A DNA stretch of 64,000 nt from Spirosoma validum (lineage in GTDB: Bacteria; Bacteroidota; Bacteroidia; Cytophagales; Spirosomataceae), in assembly GCF_014699035.1 (NCBI RefSeq), contig NZ_JACXAA010000002.1, positions 248,001 through 312,000 of the forward strand, given 5' to 3'. This document shows, piece by piece, positions 32,655 through 41,251 of this stretch (positions within the stretch are counted from its first letter, which is position 1; each line of letters starts with the position of its first letter). The notes beneath the pieces are model-generated. The model did not search any database. It saw only the letters and a program-made list of their open reading frames with translations, and was not told the DNA's origin. The translations under genes and the position numbers were made by a program.

Positions 32655-33335
32655 TTACCGACGTTTTCCTACCGTCCCAAAGTAATAGTTGACACCAAGC
32701 TTTAGTCTGCCTCCTTTGCCCCGGCTTACGGTTGGATCAATCTTGTTATAAAAGCTGTTCTCGAACGCTACTTCTGCTCCCAGCCGGTGAAGTATCCACG
32801 CCATTACGCCTATTTCTAAGCCGACGCTCGTGTATTTAAACTTCGTGTCGGCTGCGGTGTTTTCGGAGAATTCACGACCGCTATTCAGACTGGCTCCTAT
32901 GAAACTGCTGATACGGGTACGAAAAGGATAGTAGCGAGCAAACGCCCCAATTTGTCGGGAATGGTACTTGTTGCCAACGAGCCGGTCGAAATCATATCGT
33001 AATCCCGCTGCAAAACCAGGCTGGAAAAAATAGCCAACGCGTGTGTTAACGCCCAGATAAACCTGTCCGTCGGTAGCTCCCATACCCAGGCCCCCTCCTA
33101 CAAACAGGTTGTTCGGTTCAAACCAGCTGAGTTGATTTCGTTGCTGGTAGCTCCGGGATTTGTCGACTTCCTCTTCCAGTTTCTCGGCGGTCTGGCTTGC
33201 TTTCTGACGAACGTCGTCTTTAGTTTCCTCGCTGATGAGTGGTTTCGATCGGCCTGTCGAATCCGATCGGTTTTGTGCTAAGCTAACCCCCGATAAACAG
33301 GTTAGCAATGTTATAGTTGTAAGTAATTTCTTCAT
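32655..33335 (-). CDS. outer-membrane beta-barrel-like protein
   Basis: The 226-residue protein has a signal peptide (ends VSLAQ), an acidic coiled segment at about 35-62 (KDDVRQKASQTAEKLEEEVDK), and then alternating hydrophobic strands. These include LFVGGGLGMGATDGQVYLGVNTRVGYFF and KLGVNYYFG near the end, the pattern of a small porin-like or OmpW/PorT-style barrel of Bacteroidota. It ends in KRR rather than an aromatic residue. Function unknown. It converges with the DinB gene, the terminator between them serving both. Confidence 0.65.
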   Translation of the reverse strand: MKKLLTTITLLTCLSGVSLAQNRSDSTGRSKPLISEETKDDVRQKASQTAEKLEEEVDKSRSYQQRNQLSWFEPNNLFVGGGLGMGATDGQVYLGVNTRVGYFFQPGFAAGLRYDFDRLVGNKYHSRQIGAFARYYPFRTRISSFIGASLNSGREFSENTAADTKFKYTSVGLEIGVMAWILHRLGAEVAFENSFYNKIDPTVSRGKGGRLKLGVNYYFGTVGKRR

Positions 33336-33429
33336 GACTGTTGAGTTAATGCCCTAAAAGCTTTGTTCTATTAACTATAAAGCCAAAATAAGGTTTGTAA
33401 CTGCTGAGGTACAGGTCGTGTTAAGCCAT

Positions 33430-33460
33430 AAAAAAAGCCTTCCAGCTAAACAAGAAGGCT
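33430..33460 (-). terminator. terminator downstream of serC
   Basis: On the minus strand AGCCTTC pairs with GAAGGCT around an 11-base loop and is followed by a seven-T run. It ends the serA-serC transcript. Confidence 0.8.
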
Positions 33461-33488
33461 CAATCAGAAGAACAGGTATGCTAGACGG

Positions 33489-34565
33489 CTACTTTTTCAA
33501 CTGATCAATCAAGGACGCTATCTGTTCAGTAGATACGGCCGGGAAATTGGCGATTCGGATTTGTGACTCCTTAAACTTACCATAACCGCTACCCACTACC
33601 ATATTGGCCGTTTTTGCGGCTGTAATTACGTCGGCTGACGGCTGTTTGGTCGTTGCCACAATAACGGTCTGCGACCGATGCCGATCCTGTTTCACGAATG
33701 GCTCATAGGCATCTGAAGCATCCAGAAATTTATATAGCATTCGCCCTTTCTCTTCGGTCTGCCTGCGAATTGTATCAATACCAGTTCGGTTAAAATCTTC
33801 CGCAATTTTCCCGAGCAAATAAATGTACAATACGTTCGGCGTGGCGGGCGTTTCATACGTTTTGTAGTGCTTCCAGAGCACTGGGAGTGTATGATGAGCA
33901 CCAATTGTCAACGTATCATTTTGTTGTAAGTATTCCGCTTTTTCAAGGCAGCTTTGATTCGCAATCCAGACACCCAGACCAGCCGGCATGCCAAAGGCTT
34001 TCTGAACGGAGAAGAACGCTGAATCGATCAAACCGAAGTCAAGGTCGGGGTAAGGGGAGGATGAAACCGTGTCGACACAGAATAGTTTTTTCGGATATTT
34101 CCGTTTCAGCTTGTGCATTTCGGCGGGCCGCATCTGTACACCCGACGATGTTTCGTTATGCGTCAGACAAACTAATTCTGCATACTCTGGTACCTCTATA
34201 TCGGCCGCGTCGAAACCTTCACCAAATGGTTTTTCGAGTACGTTGGTATGCTTGTGTAAGGCGTTGGCGTAATCGTAAAATTTCTGCGAGAATGATCCAT
34301 TGACCAGGTGAAAACTTTCGTGTTCGACACAGTTCAGTAAGACGCGTTCCCACACCTCTGAAGCTGATCCCGTAAAAAAAATGCCGTGCGTGTCCGGAAT
34401 GTTCAGCAACGTACGGAGCTGATCGTCGGCAAATTTGTAAATATCCTGGAAGCGTTGACTACGGTGAGAGATTGAGCCAATCTGCTCATCCATAGCCTTT
34501 TGCAAATGCTGATAAAAAGACGGATAAAGTTCGGCGGGACCGGGAGTGAAGTAGGTGTTTTTCAT
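33489..34565 (-). CDS. serC: phosphoserine aminotransferase family protein
   Basis: SerC converts 3-phosphohydroxypyruvate and glutamate to phosphoserine, the second step of serine synthesis. The 358-residue PLP enzyme (class V fold) opens with YFTPGPAELYP, has THNETSSGVQMRP and VDTVSSSPYPDLDFG, and carries the PLP-binding Lys in SAFFSVQKAFGMPAGLGVWI. The frame extends 24 codons upstream, but that stretch is translated from a GA-rich palindrome, so I start at ATG 34565. It lies just after the fused SerB-SerA gene, so the two together could encode the whole serine pathway. Confidence 0.88.
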   Translation of the reverse strand: MKNTYFTPGPAELYPSFYQHLQKAMDEQIGSISHRSQRFQDIYKFADDQLRTLLNIPDTHGIFFTGSASEVWERVLLNCVEHESFHLVNGSFSQKFYDYANALHKHTNVLEKPFGEGFDAADIEVPEYAELVCLTHNETSSGVQMRPAEMHKLKRKYPKKLFCVDTVSSSPYPDLDFGLIDSAFFSVQKAFGMPAGLGVWIANQSCLEKAEYLQQNDTLTIGAHHTLPVLWKHYKTYETPATPNVLYIYLLGKIAEDFNRTGIDTIRRQTEEKGRMLYKFLDASDAYEPFVKQDRHRSQTVIVATTKQPSADVITAAKTANMVVGSGYGKFKESQIRIANFPAVSTEQIASLIDQLKK

Positions 34566-34664
34566 AGAAGGGAGGAAGGAAGAGAGGAAGGAATAGGAAG
34601 AAGGGGAGAAAAGCTGGATCGTTTGATTCCCTTTCATCCCTCTTTTCCGTCCTCCCTTTCCTCC
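34566..34664. repeat. GA-rich palindromic element between serA and serC
   Basis: A purine-rich run (GGGAGGAAGGAAGAGAGGAA and onward) is followed by a pyrimidine-rich complement (TTTTCCGTCCTCCCTTTCCT region), resembling the element at 27046-27141. In the mRNA it would form a large purine-pyrimidine stem just before the serC start and could reduce translation. Confidence 0.65.
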
Positions 34665-36569
34665 TTAATACAAAAGTCTAAACTTAATCGTGTTATCAAT
34701 ACCTTTCAGTTCCTGCACCACTTCATCGGCGTATTCTTTAGCAACGTCGGTGATTACATAGCCAATCTGCTCATTGGTTTTCAGATATTGACCATGAATA
34801 TTGATATGGTACTTGGCAAAAATGCTGTTCATCTGAGCCAGAATACCCGGTACGTTGGCGTGAATATGCAGCAATCGGTGTGCGCCCTTTAGCAGTGGTA
34901 ATTGAAGTTCAGGGAAATTCACACTACCATACGTACTGCCGTTATTGATGTATTCGAGGAGTTTACCCGGTACGAAATTGCCGATATTCTCCTGCGCTTC
35001 TTCGGTGCTGCCGCCAATGTGGGGTGTCAGAATAACGTTAGGCTGGTTGCGTAACGCGTTTACGAACTCCTCGTTGTTGGTTTTTGGCTCGTAGGGAAAC
35101 ACGTCGACACCGGCTCCATACACTTTACCGCGCTCGAGCGCATCTACTAACGCTGGAATATCGACAATATGACCGCGTGAGAGATTCAGGAAAATAACCC
35201 CATTTTTCATCAGGGAGAACTCGCGGTAGCTGATCAGATTCTTGTTTTCCTTCCGGCCGTCGGTGTGCAAACTAATGATGTCCGCTACAGCCAGAAGTTC
35301 GTCTAGTGACTTGCATTTGCGGGCATTACCGAGCGCGAGTTTATCCACTACGTCGTAGAAATAAACTTCCATCCCAAGGGCTTCAGCGACGACCGACAGT
35401 TGCGTACCGATGTTGCCGTAACCAACCAGACCCAGTTTTTTGCCACGCACTTCGAAACTGTTCTTCGCTGACTTATCCCAGCCGCCTTTGTGCATCAGAT
35501 TACTCTTCGGCACAATGCTTCGAATCAGCATGATGATCTCGCCAATGGCCAATTCGACTACGGAGCGGGTGTTGCTATACGGTGCGTTAAAAACGGCGAT
35601 ACCTTTTTGCGTACAGGCATCCAGGTCAATCTGGTTCGTACCGATGCAGAACGCGCCTACGGTCATCAGTTTGTTGGCATGCTCCAGTACCCGCGCCGTT
35701 ACGTTTGTTTTCGAGCGGATACCCAGAATCGATACGTCCCGAATGGCTTCGATCAGCTCATCTTCATCCAGCGCACCTTTTCGGATTTCAACGTTAAACC
35801 CTTCCTGTTCAAAGAGTTGAACAGCTACGGGATGAACATTTTCCAGAAGCAGAACCTTAATCCGGCTTTTTGGATATGACTGACTGCGGCTCAAGTTATT
35901 GTGGTATAAAAATTCATCGAGCGAGGGCGCTACGTGGTCGGCTTTCTCCACAACCCGAGGACGCATCACATTCTCCGTAAAAGCATAGAATCGATTGGCC
36001 AGACCTGATGCTTTGATTTCATAATCGGTATAGCCGTCGCCAATAACGTAAACTTCGCCGTCGAGATTCAGATCCCGAATCACCTGCGATTTACCACCAT
36101 TGGCTGACAGTGGATTTTTAGGATCGAAACCAATAATGGCCCCACCGGTATCAAATACGAACGTATTGGCAAAGACATTCTCCGCCCGAACTCCAAGCGA
36201 CGTAACGATTGGGATGATAAACTCTTTAAAACCGTTCGAGACAACGTAGATGTGCTCTGCGTTCTCAGCCAGGAATTGTTTGTTCCGTGTAAAGGAGTCG
36301 GAGATTTTACCCATCAGGTTTTCGACGAGAGCGGGTAGTTGATCGCGGTGGGCTTTCAGCAGACCCAATCGCAGGTTCAGTGATTCGGTAAACGAAATCT
36401 CGCCTGACATGCCCCGGTCGGTAATGGTTTTAATCTGATCCAGTGCGTCATCGCGGTCGGGGCGACCAACGAGTGAAATTTCACCTAGTACGTCGAGGGC
36501 TTCAACCTTCGTAAAGGTGCTGTCGAAATCAATGATGTAATACGTTTGTTCGAGCGGTTTGGTAAGCAT
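34665..36569 (-). CDS. serA: SerB-SerA fusion: HAD phosphatase plus D-3-phosphoglycerate dehydrogenase
   Basis: The 634-residue protein joins two serine-pathway enzymes. Residues about 1-225 form a SerB-like HAD phosphatase: IIDFDSTFTKVEALD with the DxDxT nucleophile motif, VVSNGFKEFIIP with the motif II Ser, and VYVIGDGYTDYEI with the motif IV Asp pair. Residues about 235-550 are phosphoglycerate dehydrogenase, with GLVGYGNIGTQLSVVAEALG, LSRGHIVD, and LTPHIGGSTEEAQENIG carrying the catalytic His. A C-terminal ACT-type domain (about 560-634) may bind serine. It thus covers the first and last steps, with serC next door supplying the middle one. Confidence 0.93.
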   Translation of the reverse strand: MLTKPLEQTYYIIDFDSTFTKVEALDVLGEISLVGRPDRDDALDQIKTITDRGMSGEISFTESLNLRLGLLKAHRDQLPALVENLMGKISDSFTRNKQFLAENAEHIYVVSNGFKEFIIPIVTSLGVRAENVFANTFVFDTGGAIIGFDPKNPLSANGGKSQVIRDLNLDGEVYVIGDGYTDYEIKASGLANRFYAFTENVMRPRVVEKADHVAPSLDEFLYHNNLSRSQSYPKSRIKVLLLENVHPVAVQLFEQEGFNVEIRKGALDEDELIEAIRDVSILGIRSKTNVTARVLEHANKLMTVGAFCIGTNQIDLDACTQKGIAVFNAPYSNTRSVVELAIGEIIMLIRSIVPKSNLMHKGGWDKSAKNSFEVRGKKLGLVGYGNIGTQLSVVAEALGMEVYFYDVVDKLALGNARKCKSLDELLAVADIISLHTDGRKENKNLISYREFSLMKNGVIFLNLSRGHIVDIPALVDALERGKVYGAGVDVFPYEPKTNNEEFVNALRNQPNVILTPHIGGSTEEAQENIGNFVPGKLLEYINNGSTYGSVNFPELQLPLLKGAHRLLHIHANVPGILAQMNSIFAKYHINIHGQYLKTNEQIGYVITDVAKEYADEVVQELKGIDNTIKFRLLY

Positions 36570-36608
36570 AGTTAAAAAATCGCCGTTTCAGCGATTTGTT
36601 GAATCGTC

Positions 36609-37646
36609 TTATTGTCGTGTCAAAGTAGAATCTGTTAAAAACGATAACGCCCGTTCTTCTGACCAGGATGTGCTCTGAGTACCGCCGTTTTTTGACGGGA
36701 ATCCACAATGACCTCCTTGTTCAGGAAACTCCATCCAGACGTTGGGGAGTTCCCTTGCTAACGTAGCCGGGAAGCATTCGGGTGATAAAAACGGATCATT
36801 TTTAGCGTTGACGATTAGTGTAGGAATGGCAATGGTTGGTATAAACTGTAAAGAACTGCTTCGGGTATAATAATCCGTTACGTCCCGAAAGCCGTTCATG
36901 GGCGCTGTAAACAGATTATCGAATTCGCGGATACTGCGAGCATTACGTACTGCGTCCATCGGGAATACGCCCGGCATGACAGCCGCTTTCTGCATGACTT
37001 TACGCTTCAGTGTTCGGTTGAAGCGATGGTTGTAAACCAGACTATCCCACTGTTCGAGCCGCCGGGCTGACCCCATCAAATCTAGGGGAACCGAAAATAC
37101 AACCGCTTTTTTGATCGCTGGCTCAATCGTTTTTCCCTGTTCTCCAAGGTATTTCAGCGTTACGTTGCCTCCCGCGCTAAAACCAATCAAGTAAATCGTA
37201 GAATAACCTTTTGACAATGCGTATTGAATGACAAAGTGAAGATCGCCCGTTTCGCCAATGTGGTAAAAACGTTCCTGCCGATTCAGTTCGCCACTGCACG
37301 AGCGATAATGCCAGGCCAGACAATCGAACCCGTTTTGCGTTAGATGCCGCACCATTCCCGCCAGATACTGACTCGATGAACTGCCTTCCAGCCCGTGTGA
37401 AAGGATGGTAAGGATAGGGCATGGGGCATGGGGCATGGGGCATGAGATATCTGTATTTTTCCCTCTGCCCTCTGCCCCTTGCCCCATGCCCCAGTCCAGG
37501 TCTAAAAAATCATCATCCGGGGTTTCGATACGTTCGCGGACGTAATCGACCGCTACCTTGCGAAACAGCGAGGGGATAATGGTTTGCAGGTGGCCGTTCC
37601 ACAAACGGGCGGGCGGCACATAACTCGATGGGGCAATCAGCGGCAT
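36609..37646 (-). CDS. YheT-type alpha/beta hydrolase with repeat insertion
   Basis: The 345-residue protein belongs to the YheT/ABHD1-3-like hydrolases. It opens with PPARLWNGHLQTIIPSLFRK, then has LTILSHGLEGSSSSQYLAGM, the nucleophile Ser in LIGFSAGGNVTLKYLG, the acid Asp in VNAKNDPFLS and the His in GGHCGFPSK. Between DLDW and LTIL, about 25 residues (about 53-77) are encoded by a palindromic repeat tract, which is absent from the usual family architecture yet keeps the frame open. It begins near the window's plus-strand DUF6932 gene and is divergent from it. Probably an esterase. Confidence 0.85.
   Translation of the reverse strand: MPLIAPSSYVPPARLWNGHLQTIIPSLFRKVAVDYVRERIETPDDDFLDLDWGMGQGAEGRGKNTDISCPMPHAPCPILTILSHGLEGSSSSQYLAGMVRHLTQNGFDCLAWHYRSCSGELNRQERFYHIGETGDLHFVIQYALSKGYSTIYLIGFSAGGNVTLKYLGEQGKTIEPAIKKAVVFSVPLDLMGSARRLEQWDSLVYNHRFNRTLKRKVMQKAAVMPGVFPMDAVRNARSIREFDNLFTAPMNGFRDVTDYYTRSSSLQFIPTIAIPTLIVNAKNDPFLSPECFPATLARELPNVWMEFPEQGGHCGFPSKNGGTQSTSWSEERALSFLTDSTLTRQ
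37411..37500. repeat. in-frame palindromic repeat tract inside the YheT-type gene
   Basis: Four tandem copies of GGGCATG (37417-37444) face a pyrimidine-rich complement containing GCCCCATGCCCC near 37480-37492 and two copies of CCCTCTG near 37461-37474. The tract is read through in frame as MGQGAEGRGKN... and CPMPHAPCPI. Confidence 0.85.
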
Positions 37647-37746
37647 TACCAGGCGCGGGCGATTGAAGCCGCAAAGGTAAGGGTTCTGAGACTTAGAAGC
37701 TTAGTAAATCCCAAAAATCATAGTTTTGTCCTCCATTATATAGCCT

Positions 37747-38226
37747 ATGCTGATTTTTGATGAAAATGAGCTGTTAACGCCAGCCGAAGGAATTCTTGTT
37801 ACGATTGATGATTTCTATGCTGTATTTGTTCAACCATTCGCCACGTCAGAAACGCGTAAACGACTTTTTCAAGAATGGGTAGAGTACAACCGGATGTTGC
37901 GACAGGAAATCGGTGAAGGCTTTACGCAGTGGATCGACGGAAGCTTTGTAACGCATAAAATGAACCCGAAAGATATTGATATTGTGAGTTTTATTCCGTC
38001 TCATCTTTTTCGTAAATTTGAGAAGCGCCTGGATTACTACTGGACGGACAACTGGGAGCGAGAAGGCGTCGATGCATACTTGGTTGAACAACTTGCTACG
38101 TATCATTCTCGTTATAGCGATTACATTGTGCAAGTTGAAAATTGGGAGAAACTATACACAAGAACCAAAGCGAGCAGTAAGTCTGCGGGTATTTCTAAAG
38201 GATTTTTAATTCTTGATATCGAATGA
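37747..38226 (+). CDS. nucleotidyltransferase-like protein (DUF6932-like)
   Basis: The 159-residue protein contains GFTQWIDGSFVTHKMNPKDIDIVSFI, resembling the GS-x(n)-DxD active-site core of polymerase-beta-type nucleotidyltransferases, as in DUF6932. The rest has no clear motif. A -7-like TAGTTTTG lies at 37721-37728. The gene overlaps the next small gene by four bases (ATGA), indicating translational coupling. Such pairs recall the nucleotidyltransferase half of toxin-antitoxin modules, but the partner is not a HEPN protein, so this is only an inference. Confidence 0.65.
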   Translation: MLIFDENELLTPAEGILVTIDDFYAVFVQPFATSETRKRLFQEWVEYNRMLRQEIGEGFTQWIDGSFVTHKMNPKDIDIVSFIPSHLFRKFEKRLDYYWTDNWEREGVDAYLVEQLATYHSRYSDYIVQVENWEKLYTRTKASSKSAGISKGFLILDIE

Positions 38227-38435
38227 ATGAACAACAATATGCACAGGCTCTAAGCCATCAGTTGGATATGATCGCCGGTTTCAAGCGATCGCTGGCTGAT
38301 CAGCAGGCACACGGTACGGACTTAGGTGTGAGACAGTATAAGCATTTAATCGGAAAGCTTTTTGAGGAGTTAGATGAGCTGATAACAATGGCTCCGGAGC
38401 GTTCTAAACATGAAGTTATCGTTCATCAGGAATGA
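38223..38435 (+). CDS. small helical partner of the nucleotidyltransferase-like protein
   Basis: A 70-residue, mostly helical protein starts in the ATGA overlap with the upstream gene, a strong sign that the frame is translated. It has heptad-like spacing (ALSHQLDMIAGFKRSLADQQ) and no known domain. Its end overlaps the start of a perfect 21-base terminator hairpin. It probably acts with the upstream protein, perhaps as a binding partner or antitoxin-like regulator; function unknown. Confidence 0.6.
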   Translation: MNEQQYAQALSHQLDMIAGFKRSLADQQAHGTDLGVRQYKHLIGKLFEELDELITMAPERSKHEVIVHQE

Positions 38436-38487
38436 AAACGACTGGAACGACGTGTTTTTCAAAAAAGTCGTTCCAGTCGTTTTCATT
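38431..38487. terminator. 21-base perfect bidirectional terminator
   Basis: The arms at 38431-38451 and 38467-38487 are exactly complementary, with a T-run and an A-run in the 15-base loop. It separates the convergent small gene and acyl-CoA dehydrogenase gene. Confidence 0.75.
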
Positions 38488-38494
38488 ACCCATT

Positions 38495-40300
38495 TTACAG
38501 TGCCAGTTCTTTCTCTGTCACGATCGTCAGAACTTCCATATCCGTAAGCCGTTGCGCCAACCCCAATGTTTTCGGAACTTCGTAGTGGAAATAGAATTTC
38601 ATTGTGTGAATTTTCCCTTCGTAAAACGCCAGCTCGTCACTCTCTGGATTCTGTGTTAGCAACGTTTGCTTAGCGACAACTGCCTGCTTGAGCCACTGCC
38701 AGGCAATAACAACGATCCCGAACATTTCCAGAAACAACGTAGCGTCGGCCAAATAGCGCTCAATATCGCCTTTCTGAGCGTGGGGCATCAGACTCGTGAC
38801 GACTTCCTGCGTCCGCTTGATTTCGGCCTTGAGTTTGTCTGCGTATGGTTTCAGGTCATCAAAGGTACTGGCTTCGGCGATGATCTTGCTCATCTCGGCG
38901 AATAGCAACTGGGGCGCTCTGCCGCCTTTCATCGTCATCTTACGTCCTAATAAATCCTGCGCCTGGATGCCCGTTGTGCCTTCATAGATCGGCGTAATCC
39001 GAATGTCGCGATACAGTTGTTCAACTGGAAAGTCTTCCGTGAAACCGTAGCCACCAAACGTTTGTACGCTCTGGCTCACCGACTGAACGCCCATTTCGGA
39101 AGGATAGGATTTTGCTACGGGCATCAGCAAATCAAGCAGCAGAAACGCATTTTCTTTTTCTTGGCCTTCCGCTACTTCACTAATGTCATAAAGCCGGGCT
39201 GCTTCGATTAATAAAGATAACGAACCTTCCGTTACGGCTTTCTGGAACAAGAGCATTCTTCGCACGTCGGGATGGTTGATGATCGGCGTTTGTGGCGAAT
39301 CCAACTGACCTTTTTGATTTAACCGGCGGCTTTGCGGACGTTCCTTCGCGTACTGAAGTGCGGCATAATAAGCAGCTGTCGCGATGGCCGCTGCCGTCAT
39401 ACCTACGCCAATACGGGCCTCGTTCATCATCTGGAACATATAGGGCAAACCCTGATGCGGTTCCCCAACGAGGTAGCCAATCGTGTTGTCGTTCGAGCCC
39501 ATCGTCAGGTGCATGGCCGGTACGCCTTTCTGTCCCATTTTGTGGTACACACCCGTTGACGTTACGTCGTTATCAACCAGACTGCCTTGCTCATCTTTGC
39601 GGTATTTCGGTACCACAAACAGCGAAATGCCTTTCGTTCCTTTCGGGGCACCGTCAATACGGGCCAGCATCAGGTGAATGATGTTTTCTGCCGCATCGTG
39701 GTCACCTGCTGAGATGAATACTTTCTGGCCTTTAATCTTATAGCTTCCATCGGACTGGGGAGTTGCCGAAGTTGTTACGTCGGAGAGTGATGAACCGGCC
39801 TGCGGTTCGGTCAGAGCCATGGTCCCCTGCCAGGTTCCATCCAGCATATTTGGTACGTAAGTCTGGCTCAGTTCCGGTGAGCCGAACGACGTAATGAGGT
39901 GAGCCGCTCCCGAAGTCAAACCCGTGTACATCATACCGTTATTGGCAGCCATCACAATAAAACCGACGCATGAACTGATCATCTCGGGTAACTGCTGACC
40001 ACCGTGTTCAAAGGAAAAGCCTGCGCCAATCAGGCCCGCTTCGCCCATGGCTTTCAGGTACTCTTTGATTTTTGGATGCACCGTGACCTGCCCATTTTTA
40101 AGTTCAGGCTGATTCCGATCAACTTCCTTCAGGTAAGGATGCATCAGCGTATCCGCAATATAGGTAGCCGAGTCGAGCACGAGGTTGAACGTCTCCCGGT
40201 CGTGGGCGCTGAAGTATTCGTATTTGGTTAATTCTTCTGCCTTAAAGACTTCGTGCAGCAGAAATTGCAGATTACGTTTGCTGAAATACGTAGTGGCCAT
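38495..40300 (-). CDS. acyl-CoA dehydrogenase
   Basis: This 601-residue flavoprotein catalyses alpha,beta-dehydrogenation of an acyl-CoA or related thioester. It has MALTEPQAGSSLSDVTTSA with the FAD-contact region, IKGQKVFISAGDHD, MMNEARIGVGMTAAAIATAAYYAAL, and QTFGGYGFTEDFPVEQLYRDIRITPIYEGTTGIQAQDLLGRK with the catalytic Glu. The length (about 600 rather than 380 residues) and the N- and C-terminal extensions fit the long-chain or DmdC-type subfamily common in Bacteroidota. The exact chain length is not determinable. It stands alone on the minus strand between terminators. Confidence 0.93.
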   Translation of the reverse strand: MATTYFSKRNLQFLLHEVFKAEELTKYEYFSAHDRETFNLVLDSATYIADTLMHPYLKEVDRNQPELKNGQVTVHPKIKEYLKAMGEAGLIGAGFSFEHGGQQLPEMISSCVGFIVMAANNGMMYTGLTSGAAHLITSFGSPELSQTYVPNMLDGTWQGTMALTEPQAGSSLSDVTTSATPQSDGSYKIKGQKVFISAGDHDAAENIIHLMLARIDGAPKGTKGISLFVVPKYRKDEQGSLVDNDVTSTGVYHKMGQKGVPAMHLTMGSNDNTIGYLVGEPHQGLPYMFQMMNEARIGVGMTAAAIATAAYYAALQYAKERPQSRRLNQKGQLDSPQTPIINHPDVRRMLLFQKAVTEGSLSLLIEAARLYDISEVAEGQEKENAFLLLDLLMPVAKSYPSEMGVQSVSQSVQTFGGYGFTEDFPVEQLYRDIRITPIYEGTTGIQAQDLLGRKMTMKGGRAPQLLFAEMSKIIAEASTFDDLKPYADKLKAEIKRTQEVVTSLMPHAQKGDIERYLADATLFLEMFGIVVIAWQWLKQAVVAKQTLLTQNPESDELAFYEGKIHTMKFYFHYEVPKTLGLAQRLTDMEVLTIVTEKELAL

Positions 40301-40451
40301 ATAGGACGATCTGGTTAGGAATTTGGTTGGTACGAATACCGTTGAGTAAGTAAAAATACGACTTCCGCAACGTTGTTTATACAGTTCACGGAAAACTATC
40401 GTTTACTTTACGCCGTTTATAAAACGGAATAAACCAACCAACATTTCACAC

Positions 40452-40982
40452 ATGAAAAAGCTAGTTTTAGTATTTACGTTCCTCTTTGCAATGGTGTCGG
40501 TGGTGCAGGCGCAGGACAAAAAAGCACCCGCGAGTCCGAAAATAACCGTTGAAAGCCCAGATAAAAACATCAAGGTTATTTATGGTCAGCCTTCCAAAAA
40601 AGGACGGGTCATCTTTGGTGCTGATGGATCAAGTAGTCTGGAGAAGTACGGTAAAGTCTGGCGGACAGGCGCTAACGAAGCCACGGAGGTAACGTTCAAG
40701 AGCGACGTTATGTTTGGTGGAAAAATGGTGAAGGCTGGTACGTATACGCTTTTTACCATTCCGGGCGAAAAAGAGTGGAGTGTCATTTTAAACAGCACCT
40801 TAGGCCAATGGGGCGCTTATGATTACGATAAGATTAAAGGTACTGACGTAGCCACAATAAAAGTGCCGGTTTCGATGAACAAAACGCCCATCGAAAAACT
40901 GACCATTACGCCTGCCAACAGTAGTATCGCCATTGCCTGGGATAACATGACCATTTCAGTGCCGGTTATGAAACATGGTTAA
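40452..40982 (+). CDS. DUF2911 family secreted protein
   Basis: The 176-residue protein has a signal peptide (ends VVQAQ) and one beta-rich domain. The segments VIYGQPSKKGRVIFG, YGKVWRTGANEATEVTF, MVKAGTYTLFTIPGEKEWSVILNS and WGAYDYD are characteristic of DUF2911, a family of small exported proteins abundant in Bacteroidota. Function unknown. It is a single-gene unit: a strong intrinsic terminator follows within 50 bases. Confidence 0.9.
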   Translation: MKKLVLVFTFLFAMVSVVQAQDKKAPASPKITVESPDKNIKVIYGQPSKKGRVIFGADGSSSLEKYGKVWRTGANEATEVTFKSDVMFGGKMVKAGTYTLFTIPGEKEWSVILNSTLGQWGAYDYDKIKGTDVATIKVPVSMNKTPIEKLTITPANSSIAIAWDNMTISVPVMKHG

Positions 40983-41027
40983 GCAAAACTGTTGAAAACC
41001 GGTACCTAACTGTTGTTTATTTGAGTC

Positions 41028-41068
41028 AACAACATACCCGATCTGCTAAGGTCGGGTATGTTGTTTTA
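41028..41068 (+). terminator. terminator of the DUF2911 gene
   Basis: AACAACATACCCGA (41028-41041) pairs exactly with 41052-41065 around a 10-base loop, and the T-run TTTT follows. Confidence 0.85.
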
Positions 41069-41251
41069 ATGCCTTGTTAATCAAAGTTTTATCGTGAGAA
41101 TAGTAGATTTTTGACGTGCCAGTATTTGTCTATTAAGTTCTTTGCAGACGGTTATTGGATTTGCCGGAACTTTTTTTGAAAAATTAGCTGTAAGTAGTTA
41201 ACAAACAAACGCTTATCGCGTTATTTGTAAAACGCTTTAACCAGATGATGG

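Noticed and set aside
33489..34637. A longer serC starting at 34637
   Set aside because: The added 24 residues are low-complexity and encoded by the GA-rich palindrome; the conserved YFTPGP start lies at the internal ATG.
37417..37444. A CRISPR-like array
   Set aside because: The four units are only seven bases long and contiguous, with no spacers and no cas genes.
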